A stretch of DNA of 64,000 nt. It comes from Megaustenia siamemsis (taxonomy: Eukaryota; Mollusca; Gastropoda; Stylommatophora; Ariophantidae). Below are positions 51,287 to 62,000 of this stretch, piece by piece. The translations under genes and the position numbers were made by a program. The stretch spans positions 57,026,603-57,090,602 of the forward strand of contig JAVIAB010000059.1 of assembly GCA_032433765.1 (NCBI GenBank), given 5' to 3'. Position 1 is the first letter of the stretch. Every line of letters begins with the position of its first letter. A model generated the notes under the pieces. That model saw only the letters and a program-made list of their open reading frames with translations, made no database searches and had not been told where the DNA came from.

Positions 51287-51599
51287 GGGTGTGGAGACAC
51301 CACTGTGATGTTAACTGATGTGATATGGGTTGTCAGATGGCAACAAGGTCAAGGCACGACATATAAGAATTGGGCAGACCATTCCTTTCACCAAAATGTC
51401 CTTTTCCAGGTGTTGCTTTTCTTCCCCATCTTATGGTGTTAAGATAAAGGTATTTCACAGCATTCCTGCCTTTGGGGAGTGAAGTATAAACCGTGTGTTA
51501 AGGTACCCACTGACTTCTGTTTCAGGGAATGTGCTGCTTGTTGTTCTCCAAATTGATAATGCAAGCTCAGATTATGGTAGGGTCCAATTTGTTTGTTTG

Positions 51600-52070
51600 G
51601 TGGGGGCTTGAGTAAAACCTCTGACTAAACAACTCATGGCAACTGCACTGGAATCATCATCAGGTTTCATGTCATTTGCAGAATGTTGCACTCATCACAG
51701 CCTATCAGAAAAATCTGTCTCTTCCAAGATCTCATGTTCCTTCTGTTGTCATGTTCAAGGTCTCTGTTGTCTTGAAACCATCTTCTTCTTGGTCTGCCTG
51801 TTCATATTCCTAGAACCAAGCCTTCCAGTATTGTTCTTTCCAGCTGACTTTGTCTTTTGATGTGGTCATAGTATTTTAATTTCCCTTGTAAGATATTTAT
51901 AAATCAGTTCATTTCAATGTTAGGTGTTTTTAATGTCTTCATTTCTCTTTATCCATGATATCTTAATGGTTTTTCTGTAATATTATGTTTTGAATTCACT
52001 AATTTTCCTCAGTTTGTGAAATTGTCCTTGATTCACAACCATATATTGCTATTGGAAAAATACATCCCCC
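51600..52070 (-). mobile_element. LINE 3' fragment
   Basis: The minus strand gives, with breaks, LKYYDHIKRQSQLERTILEG followed by a NRQTKKKMVSRQ-like segment, the -GH/-DH--R---LE--I--G pattern of LINE C-termini. It starts about 300 bases after the VPS52 stop, so it limits the likely 3' UTR or lies within it. Confidence 0.55.
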
Positions 52071-52671
52071 CAGTAGTTTTAATTTTACTGCCTTGTTGAT
52101 ATTGTAACATATGTTATTCCTAGCATTTCATTCTTGTACTGCTGTTGCTAGATGTCTTTTGATCTCCTGCACAGGACATGCTACCTTTATTCTCCAACCC
52201 AATAGAAATCCCTGGCACACCCCAGAAATTGAGTAAAAGCCACAATTTTGTTTTTATGATAGCCATATATTCTTAGTTCACTTGTTCTCAGACATTTCAT
52301 TCTAGAAAGTGATGATGTAAATAAGTTCCCCCAAAGTGGGGAAACATAAGAAGTCACTCTTACATAATGCAGTAACATGAGAACTGTTTTATTGTAGGAT
52401 GTGTTTCAAGGTGTGATGGCTGTTATTACTTGCCTTAACCTCACAAGTGATGTACCCACATTTATAGGTCACAGTGGATAAGTCCATCCTGAGAACAAAC
52501 CCAAGATCTGAGTGTGGTAAAGTTACTGTCAAGTACTAAAGAAATACCACTGATAATAAACAAAACTCTATCTGGGACCACACACTCTAACTAAACTTTC
52601 ACTTCTTACTTCTTACCCATGCTGATCTAAGTTATTCTTTTTTCATATAAATAGTTTGTGATTTGTGTTAT

Positions 52672-52853
52672 TCTATCTATCTGTTTATTGACCTTTCGAG
52701 CCATAGCAGGCCCATAGGGCGAAGACCAAGATACTCCTCTTATCTGAATTTTTGTTCTAGCAGTTTTCAATTCTTTTAAAGATATTTTATCAAATCTCAC
52801 CATTTGTCTCTGTTCTGTGCAAGCAGCTCTATCTCATTGAGGGAGCCAATTCC
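52672..52853 (-). mobile_element. LINE 3' tail fragment (GATA-tailed family)
   Basis: TATCTATCTGTTTATTGACC, CATAGCAGGCCCATAGGGCG and CTATCTCATTGAGGGAGCC match the terminal 180 bases of 15032-15525. Confidence 0.8.
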
Positions 52854-53179
52854 TACGTTTCATTAACAAAATCATTTTTTACGATAGCAGCTTGTTAAAC
52901 CTCTGATCAGTGGTTATTTGTGTTATTGCCCGTAATAAATTCCTGTTATTGTTTGTGTTCACCAGCTTTATATCTCAAGTGAAGTCCAGAGGGACTGAAT
53001 TTTGCATGAATATCACTTTTTCCCTATTTTCCATACTGGCAACCATGAACTCAGATGTCCCCCCGCCATACAGGCAGATATTTTCAGACTTCGTAGGTAT
53101 TCTCATATTTTTATCGCCAAGAGTTTTAATGTTGTGAGCAGATTTTTCCTATTAATTTTCCCAGGCCAGTGCAATTTTT

Positions 53180-53400
53180 TGGCCTACTCTTTTCAATTTC
53201 CAACTCCCAAAGGTTTGTGCTGCACAATGCACACAAGACCTGTTTTCCAAAAGGGCCCGATATCAGATCTCACTCTCCAGAGACTAAGAGAGGGTAAAGC
53301 CAGGTATTTGAATTTAATTTTTTATTCCCACCGCCTGTGGTGGCAATTAAACCCAGGACTTTTTATCTAAAGGCTGATGTCCAGACCACCCTCCTGTAAA
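53180..53400 (-). mobile_element. tRNA-like SINE candidate
   Basis: The minus strand has GGAGGGTGGTCTGGACATCA and, about 35 bases on, GTCCTGGGTTTAATTGCC (B-box-like). Only one copy in the window, so its limits are uncertain. Confidence 0.35.
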
Positions 53401-53514
53401 TGTAGATTTAACCCAAAACACTTATTTCCCTACTATTGTTGATGCTTTTTTGGTTCTGCTACTGGCTTCACATGTTATGGAAGAGGCAACACAGGCAATA
53501 AATGGCTCACAGGC

Positions 53515-53770
53515 AAAGAAGCCAAAAGTGGGAGAGTCAATGGTCTAAATGAATGTGGGTGTGAATAGTTGACAGAAGAAGCCATAATTGGGAGAGTCAA
53601 TGGCCTAAATGAATGTGGGTGTGAATAGTTGACAGAAGAAGCCATAATTGGGAGAGTCAATGGCCTAAATGAATGTGGGTGTGAATAGTTGACAGAAGAA
53701 GCCATAATTGGGAGAGTCAATGGCCTAAATGAATGTGGGTGTGAATAGTTGACAGAAGAAACCATAATTG
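53515..53770. repeat. 60-bp minisatellite, four units
   Basis: Four exact 60-base periods (53521-53580 through 53701-53760) with unit GCCATAATTGGGAGAGTCAA then TGGCCTAAATGAATGTGGGT and GTGAATAGTTGACAGAAGAA. The first unit differs at a few bases; units 2-4 are nearly identical. The minus-strand open frame is accidental. Confidence 0.92.
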
Positions 53771-53789
53771 CCAATACCAGATAATACCA

Positions 53790-53965
53790 AGTGTTGGAAA
53801 TTTAATTATTTGTGGCTTATCATTGCATTAGCGAACATGTCCATATGTGCTCAGATCCCATCCTCAGCATGTACTGCAGTGACTGACAACGCCGCTGTGT
53901 TGTTCGATAAGTCCTCTTATGTGACAACTAAGCCTCACTCTGGAAGCAAAATATTTGAGAAGTGA
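53790..53965 (-). mobile_element. RNase H-bearing LINE 3' tail fragment
   Basis: TTTGTGGCTTATCATTGCAT, GAACATGTCCATATGTGCTC and AAGTCCTCTTATGTGACAAC match the tails at 27389 and 35865. Confidence 0.65.
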
Positions 53966-54059
53966 GGGACATTCATGTGATCGGAAGAGGCAAGATGCAC
54001 AATCCTTCTGTACTACATAAATTGAAATAAACTAGAAGGAATCATAAATCCCCATCACA

Positions 54060-54230
54060 CTTTCTGACATTTGAGGAATATGGTGTTAGTTCCTATATTT
54101 TTCCATCGCTTTCGGCATATTCATAGGTGTTATGGTCAGTATCATGTCAGAGGAAAAACTCTGGTATCCATTTCCAATGGCTGGATGAACCACCAAAGCT
54201 GAATTCATCTGGAAAAATGTGGCACATCTT
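54060..54230 (-). mobile_element. Decayed tRNA-derived SINE
   Basis: GGAATATGGTGTTAGTTCCT, GGTATCCATTTCCAATGGCT and GGATGAACCACCAAAGC follow the order of the minus-strand SINE copies. Strongly diverged. Confidence 0.55.
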
Positions 54231-55304
54231 TAAAAAAAATTTTTTTTTAAACCCAAAGATAATACGACAGTCGTGAGATAGCTGTGGTCAAGATAGACTG
54301 CCCGAAGGTGAAAAGAGTATGTATCTTCTTATAGGATTTAAATGATGGAGCAAAATCTTGTAATAAGTATTTATGCTTTTGTGGATCTTTAATGCTTTTG
54401 TGCAATATCTTGTATATTTATTGTATGTAAAAAAGATATCTTGAATCAGATTGATAGAACATTTTTTTTTCCTTTTAATGGAAAGAATATTGGCATGTTC
54501 AAAAGTAAAGATTGAGACAGTCTGCAGATTAGCTAATTATATCCCTTCCAAACATGAACAGATTTTAATTTTTAAAAATCATTACTGGTCTTGTCAAAGA
54601 CATCACTGTGTTTGTTCTGGATAATTTATGGGAGAAATTAATTTTATAACAGGCCAAGAACAGTTGCTATGAATGCAACCATATGTTCATGTCTGTCTTC
54701 GTTACATAATAAATTAACTTTTGCACCCCCCCAATATTAATAAAGAAAAAGATAGTTTGTATAACTTATGCTGGAAGCAGACCGTGTTATTGTTTAGTCT
54801 GTATACCATTTGACTGTGATAGTTTATGTGTTTCATGTAGAGAATATGTCAAAACCAGTCTCAGCAAGAGAAGTTAACTATTATCTTGACAGTGTTTGTG
54901 ATCTCAATCACACTGCCAGTGTTAACTTTTCACCTCCTGAATATTGAGACAGTTGTACACTTATAACTATTTGTTATAATGTAGTTTTTTTTTTTTTTTT
55001 ACCTACAAATTATTTTCCCATTATGTTGTCTTTGTGGTTTTTGCCTTCTTTTTTAGCAAGACACGATTAATTTAACCTCAAACTAAGCCTTCTAGGTTAT
55101 ATTAGATCACAATTGCCATTAATAAATTAATTTAGATTTTATTTTTCTAATTATTACAATTTGTTTAGCTTAGTTTTATTTCAGTTTGATTTTAAATATG
55201 TTTATTGAAACTTTAAATCAATACTACTGATGAAACGCCAGCAAATCTCTGTTGTAGTGCTACAGGGGGGAATTAGCAGAAAACTGGAGAAGCAGTATTA
55301 AAAA

Positions 55305-55685
55305 AAAACGTGTGTGTGACCATTATCATGGGATGAACAGTCAGAGGAGACAAAATTACAGTCAAAGAGAATATGATAGAAGAAATCCGGCACTCACAGG
55401 TGGCATCTCACTATTGGACACTAGTGTTGGATCTACACACACAACAGTGCTCAGAGCCAAAATAATGGAGAAACAAAAAGAACTAACAATGACTCAAAGA
55501 GCCATAAACAAACGCAACGAAAACGCCAGATTAAGAGGAATACCAAGAAAGAGAAGAATGAAGGGAATACTACAGTCACCAGGAGGGATAACACCAGAAG
55601 AGGTCAACAGAAGAGCAAAGAATTGCAGATGGTATCGCCCCTCGATGCCAACTGCAATAAAGGAAGTATAGAAGAAGAAGAAAGA
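55305..55685 (+). mobile_element. LINE-like 3' end with GAA-rich tail
   Basis: A 119-codon frame (55312-55671) is strongly basic and ends GGITPEEVNRRAKNCRWYRP then SMPTAIKEV and AAGAAGAAGAAA. Its composition and end resemble the C-terminus of a LINE polyprotein. I cannot place its family and saw no second copy here. Confidence 0.4.
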
Positions 55686-55827
55686 AGTGTTGAATTAAAT
55701 GGCTAAAGCATTTGACAAATGAAATGAAAGAGATGCGTGTTCGATGTAAAAGACAACAGCATTTTAGAACGAAATATTAAAGTCAAAAGATACGAGAGAA
55801 AGGACAGGTTTAGTGAATGCACCTTGT

Positions 55828-56195
55828 TCATTTAGCTATTTTATCTGAAACAGCCATAAGAGATGCTCGCTTAGACCCAGATACACTTTCTCTTGCAGTT
55901 TTCAATTCTTGTAGATATTTTATCAAATCTCGCCATTTGTCTCTGTTCTATGCAAGCAACTCTATCTCATTGAGGGAGCTGATTCCTGCTGCTCTTGCCT
56001 CTCTGATCAATGTTCTTCTCAGTGTCTGCCTCTTTTCCTCTTACCTGTTTTTTCCCCACATGAGGGCTTGCTTTGCTATTCGATTATTATCTCTCCTCAT
56101 CACATGTCCAACATATGACCATCGTCTTTTCTTGATGACTGAAGATATTAGTGGTTGATTGGCGATTTCTCTAATTTGCTCATTTGTTTTATATA
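55828..56195 (-). mobile_element. LINE 3' end (GATA-tailed family)
   Basis: GATATTTTATCAAATCTCGC, CTATCTCATTGAGGGAGCTG and ACCATCGTCTTTTCTTGATG match 15032-15525. The GATA tail is missing or mutated. Confidence 0.8.
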
Positions 56196-57344
56196 TGTAT
56201 ACACTAATAATATACCAAATTACTTGCTACCAACCATCTGTAAAGATGCTAAAGGCCATATATTGTTTCTAACCAACATCTCTTTCTCCTTATAAAATTT
56301 TGTTTTTAACTATAACACACACTACATCTGAGTTTACATTATGTAAGTTGTTATGGGTTTCACAATGAGTTACGTGTCAACAACATTAACTGGGATGATT
56401 TCTACATAGTTAATATATGTCTTAGTGTGATTGACATTTGTGACATAAGGAGAGAATATCTGTATGAATTCATGGTTTTTTTAACAATTGAAAGCAGATG
56501 AAAATAAATTTTATATTGTGCATGATGTGGATCTAAGTGTATAAGTGCTTTGAAAATAATCAAATTAACTGAGTCCAATTGAATATACCTTGAAAATATA
56601 ATATTTAAATAAACAATTATTGTGTGTATTATGTATATGGAAGAAATAGTTTGGTGATTTTGTTTAATATTATTTCCACATTTCATTGTTGACTCATTAA
56701 AAATAATTATATTATGTCAAATGATCTTGTTTCTTTACCATATAATTATTAATAAACAATGCCAGGATTTATTTACAATAAATATATAGTTTTATCTGAC
56801 AGATATTTAAATAAGTAATCCATGCCTTTAGAGAGGGCATTTATTTTGATCTTTTGTGTGTACTTTATCCAGCTGAACTGGAGTTAGGTTGCGGGTGCTC
56901 TCTTTTCAGCGATATCAATGTGTTTTTGCTGAGACTAACAAAGTCAATTAAAAAGTTTAGTGTTTTCAGTTTGATTTTTACAAGACAACTAGAATGAGAG
57001 AAAGAAACTGCACTCTCTTTTTGATGACAGTCATTTGGAATTGTTGCTGGTACGGCCAAATAGAGCAAGCATGGAATGTGACCTTTTACACTATATTTAC
57101 CAATGGTGTCAACACACTTTTGGGAACGCTGTGACATGAGGTGGGACCAATATGGGGAATTTCCAACTGATGTCATGAAACGGACAGGATAGGGATATAT
57201 GGTTTCAGTGATCATATTTAACTAATGTTGCACCAAATGCAGATAAAACTATAATATATGTAATGGCAATTTTAATTTCTTTTTTATTATTTAAAAAACT
57301 GATAAATTTCTATAATTGCTCTGAACACAATTTCATTACCAATA

Positions 57345-57490
57345 CAATGGCCATTTTATTATAATTCACTCAAAAATAACAACTCAACACTCAGTTTATG
57401 TGTGTCAACAATGGCCATTTTATTAATACATTTCCCAATTCACTCAAAATAAACAACTCAATACTCAGTGTATGTGTCATTTAGACTAGA
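57345..57490. repeat. Imperfect tandem duplication, two units of about 70 bp
   Basis: ACAATGGCCATTTTATTA, AATTCACTCAAA-ATAA and CAACTCAAYACTCAGT occur twice, the second copy with a small insertion. Confidence 0.75.
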
Positions 57491-57539
57491 CACTTAAAAA
57501 CAATGGCAATAATTTTACAAGTGCAAGGTGGTAACATTA

Positions 57540-58055
57540 AGAGTACACAAGCAGTAATAGATGACTCTCTTCACACAATCATACAGTAATAGATGACAAA
57601 CTCTTCATACAACCACACAGTAATAGATGACACTCTTTTCATACAATCATACAGTAATAGATGACTCTTTTCATACAGAAATAGATGACACTCTTTTCAT
57701 ACAATCACACAGTAATAGATGACAAACTCTTCATACAACCACACAGTAATAGATGACACTCTTTTCATACAATCATACAGTAATAGATGACACTCTTTTC
57801 ATACAATCATACAGTAATAGATGACAATCTCTTCACACAATCATACAGTAATAGATGACAATCTCTTCACACAATCATACAGTAATAGATGACAATCTCT
57901 TCATACAATCATGCAGTAATAGATGACAATCTCTTCACACAATCATATAGTAATAGATGACAATCTCTTCACACAATCATACATTAATAGATGACAATCT
58001 CTTCACACAATCATACAATAATAGATGACAATCTCTTCACACAATCATACAGAAG
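57540..58055. repeat. 31-35-bp minisatellite, about 15 units
   Basis: The unit is close to ACAATCATACAGTAATAGAT GACAATCTCTTCAC. Units near the end (57830-58055) are the most uniform; earlier units vary (CACTCTTTTC, CAAACTCTTC). Confidence 0.88.
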
Positions 58056-58314
58056 CAGATGCTGTACTTACAGGTGCCAGGTGTTACAACTAAACACACA
58101 AAAACAACAGTAGATGCTGCTCCCTTCACAAAATATCCAGATGTTTCCATTATCAACAATGTTTCAACTCCCATGTGTTGAAACATACATCCTCAGCAAA
58201 CATTTCCTCTTTCATACTCCATAACTATCAGGGTATCATTGCAACCAGCTTCCTCCATTCCTATGTGTGATTACTCACTGTGAGTTTTAAATTGACAATC
58301 ATCTACAAATCTTC

Positions 58315-58700
58315 AATCTATAGTGCATCATATCAATTCTGTTGTTGACTGTTTTCCATGCCATGTTGCCAAGCCATCTAGTATTTTCACTCTTTGTTGC
58401 CAGAGATCTCTCTTTCCCTGTATTTTGGCAGTTGTAACCAAGAATTCCAACTTTCCTCTTCTCATGATGTGCCAGAAAAACATAGATTGTTTCTTTCTGA
58501 ATTTTTTTAGGAGCTCCCTTTTCTTGCCATGCAGGCCTCTTTGAGAATTTCCTAATTGGTCTTTTTAGCTGTCCAGGTAACTTTCAATATTTTTCTGAGA
58601 AATCCCATCTATGTGGCCTCTCATCGTATTTTAATTTGTTTGCTATTCGCTTCCATAGGTCAGAGTAAAATTGTGCCCCAATACAATTTGACAATGGACA
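58315..58700 (-). mobile_element. LINE 3' fragment (TGATGA-tailed family)
   Basis: CATATCAATTCTGTTGTTGA, TTTCCTCTTCTCATGATGTG and GTCCAGGTAACTTTCAAT match 47215-47560. The tail itself is missing. It lies about 100 bases beyond the WDR46 stop. Confidence 0.75.
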
Positions 58701-58807
58701 AGAGATAAGAAAACCAGATCATAAGTCTTGCCAGAGAATGGCATATCAACAATAATTGTCTCATTAAAAAAAAAAAAAAAACCACAGCATAACAGATGAG
58801 TGAAGAT

Positions 58808-59038
58808 TTAAACAATTTTTCTCTGGAACCGATCCAGAACTGATGGTTCTACTCCTTTCCTCTTTTTATTCCTAGCATCTAATTTCCCTTCCAACTGCTT
58901 TGTTCTTACAATTTCCCTAACAGCTGTCCTTATGTGTTCTTCCTGTACTCCCTTCTTGCGCTGAACTATCTTGCCAGTGCGGCCAGCTCCTTTCATTTTA
59001 TGTTTTGGTGTGAAGTCTATCTTATCTGGTTTCAGAAA
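58808..59038 (-). CDS. WDR46: WDR46 terminal coding exon
   Basis: This 231-nt exon gives 76 residues and a stop. It is strongly Lys/Arg-rich, starting FLKPDKIDFTPKHKMKGAGR and ending KRKGVEPSVLDRFQRKIV. The minus-strand acceptor GGTTCTCTTTCAG lies just above 59039. The -LDRF- ending and the K-K-KGR--K-V-RKK pattern are what identify WDR46. An open frame continues into the intron upstream but departs from the family there. Confidence 0.85.
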   Translation of the reverse strand, partial: FLKPDKIDFTPKHKMKGAGRTGKIVQRKKGVQEEHIRTAVREIVRTKQLEGKLDARNKKRKGVEPSVLDRFQRKIV

Positions 59039-62000
59039 CTGAAAGAGAACCAAAAGGAGAAAGTCAGGTTTGTAATGCTTTTTGCTGTATAAAAATGTAA
59101 GAAGCAAACATGAAGTCAGTGAAATGGGGACAAGCTATATAACAATTTATATTACAAGGCAACCTAGACCAGATTTCTCAATCACTCAGTACAGTGGTTC
59201 TCAAACATTTTTCTGATCTTTCTTAATCACATACTCCCACAAATTCACATTTTTCTTCTACTTTGAGCTCCCTGTGGAGCTTAGGTCTTTAACAAACACT
59301 TTCCTAGCCATTCTGTTTCTTGTCATTCTTTTGAGATCATTCCGTGTCTTCCCCATCATCTTCATCTCTGCTTTCATCTGACTTTTCCACGAATATTTTG
59401 GCCTTCTTCTGTATCTTTTTCAACATTAATTCTTAAAATAGTGTTCTCAAGAAAAGCAAGCCTCAATTCCTTAGACCAGCATGTTACAAATATTGATGTA
59501 AAACTACTTGCCAATGTTGTCAAGGGCATAACAAATAACCATATCTAACAACAAGCAGAATTAAAAGAACATAAAATACAGTTAGTGCATATGCACCTCC
59601 ATATACTTGGAACAAATTCAAAACATAGAAATTAGAGAAATCGCCAATCAACCACTAATATCTTCAGTAATCAAGAAAAGACGATGGTCATATGTTGGAC
59701 ATGTGATGAGGAGAGATAATAACCGAATAACAAAGCAAACCCTCATGTGGAAAACAACAGGTAAGAGGAAAAGAGGCCAAACCAGAGAGACACTGAGAAG
59801 AACATTAATGAGAGAGGCAAGAGCAGCAGGAATCAGCTCCCTCAATGAAATAGAGTTGCTTGCACAGAAGAGACAAATGGTGAGATTTGATAAAAGATCT
59901 TTACAAGGATTGAAAACTGCTAGAATAAAAATTTAGATCAGAGAAAGAGTATCTGGGTCTATGCCCCATGGGCCGGCTAGGCTCGAAAGGTCAAAAGAAA
60001 GATAGATATCCACCTCCACACACTAGATAGAACTTAGGTCTTGTGAATCAATCAACAGCAATCTTCAGATGCATCTAATCAATCAACAGCAATCTTCAGA
60101 TGCATCTAATCAATCAACTCAAAGCTCTTCAGGTCTCTTGAGATCATGAGTCTTCGACAAAGTCTCTCCATCTATTCCTTTTCTAGGATATTTTTTCTAT
60201 TTCCTTTCAATCAAGGGCAACACCCTTAAGGGTCTGTGACCTTTTTTCTGGGTCTTCCTTGTTCGTTTCTTGACAGCACCTTTCTTGCATTGGGTTTTCT
60301 TAATGTGTCCATAATCAATCTTATTAATCTGATAGGGTTTTTATATCCCTTAGGCATACAAAGGTAGCAAAAATGGCAGTGACTTGGTGGTTAAACAGCG
60401 TGTGGCATACACGTTTCTAAATTCATGTTCAGTTTCTGGCTACTGATGATATCTTCTCTAAGTCCATTAACTCTTTCCGTACGTTTTGCCTCACTGTGCG
60501 CCATGCCGATTTTAGCAGCGTATGTTTCGCCACATAGTGCGCCACGCGCAATTTGATTAGTGTGAACACCATCAAACCATATTCTTTTTACATGTCCTTT
60601 ATCATCTTGGTATTGGTGAAATCTAATACCTTGTTCAATTATTTAAACATTCATATATTTTATATGTTAGATAAATAAAAATATGTAGATTGATTCTTAA
60701 AACCATGAACAATTTTGTCTCTGAAATCTCTTCCATTGTGTCAATAAAAAGCTTCCGTACGGAAAGAGTTAACAGCTCTAGCTGAATGTCTACAGAGGCA
60801 TCTGTTAGTGATGGGTTTGTCTATACAACAATGAAACACTACCTACAGAGACACAACTCTAAAAAGACACTTTACTACACTTTTTTTCTTCCTCTCCATT
60901 TGACTAGGTGAAATCTTCAGCCGTCTGCAAATATCTCTTCGGCTACAGCTGCTTGCGAGACATAAAACAAACTCTAACACTAACATGAAGACAACATCAA
61001 ATGGAAAAGGGAACGAACGTGCTGGATGAATGAGGTTAATGTGTTCAAATTTCCGGTAATAAATCTGAACAAAAACACAAAATAATTACAGCATCTGGTG
61101 CAGGTGACAGCTTTTACCTGCATACAGGTAAAATTCTAAATCCAATCATACAGGTAAAATTCTAAATCTTATCATACAGGTAAAATTCTAAATCTTATCA
61201 TACAGGTAAAATTCTAAATCCAATCATACAGGTAAAATTCTAAATCTTATCATACAGGTAAAATTCTAAATCCTATCATACAGGTAAAATTCTAAATCTT
61301 ATCATACAGGTAAAATTCTAAATCTTATCATACAGGTAAAATTCTAAATCCAATCATACAGGTAAAATTCTAAATCCAATCATACAGGTAAAATTCTAAA
61401 TCCAATCATACAAGTAAAATTCTAAATCCTAATTGTTTGCGCCAGTCACTCGTGAAAGTGAACCTTCATTGTGATCAGCTTTGTTTCTGAGATACAGAGG
61501 ATACTTTGAAAAATATCATTGAAGATAATTATTTCATTTTCATTGCTTTATGTGTTCTAATAGTGTTGCAGATGAATGCATATGCAATTTACATCCACAA
61601 TAAACCTCAGGATAAAAAGAAAATTCTACCCAGGCAGGATTTCACTTTGGAAATCTCAGAACAACTCATGAATGTACATTTGATTGAAAGATATGACATC
61701 ATGAGTTTAAACACGATATCAAAGAATCCATCCAAGAAATTCTACAATATGAACCGACAGCAACTGACATAGTTCAACCGCCATTTGGTGCAGGCCCCAC
61801 ACAAACAATTCATTTCTGTGTCCCACAAAAGCAAGATGATTAACTACAAACTTTTGTGCTGTTTGTAAAAAACAAAGCCATGAAATGCACATAATGTTAA
61901 TGTTTGTTCCGGCTGTGCACCTGAATTTTATCCTAAGTGTCACAGTTCCATGTTTTTTTCTAAAATGGCAAAATAAATATTATTTCTGCAAATTACACAC

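Larger units (their letters stand above)
48208..51139. other. VPS52 intron between exons 12 and 13
   Basis: GT-AG. Contains a LINE tail (48330-48475), the nested cysteine-rich ORF (48774-49697), a GGTTATG repeat (49652-50110), a SINE (50640-50912) and a two-copy acceptor duplication (51056-51146). Nothing specific in 50130-50630. Confidence 0.8.
51287..58807. other. Intergenic region between the VPS52 and WDR46 3' ends
   Basis: Tail-to-tail intergenic space including both 3' UTRs, whose ends I cannot fix. It holds LINE fragments (51600-52070, 52672-52853, 53790-53960, 55315-55680, 55828-56195, 58315-58700), SINE remnants (53180-53400, 54060-54230) and arrays (53521-53760, 57345-57490, 57540-58055). 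Stretches 52080-52660, 54240-55300 and 56210-57340 show nothing specific. Confidence 0.75.

Noticed and set aside
53475..53774. 99-codon minus-strand ORF with four 20-residue repeats
   Set aside because: It is the 60-bp array read in the frame without stops; no flanking coding signal.
57540..58055. CRISPR-like array
   Set aside because: Units are contiguous with no unique spacers, and the window is animal DNA; it is an ordinary minisatellite.
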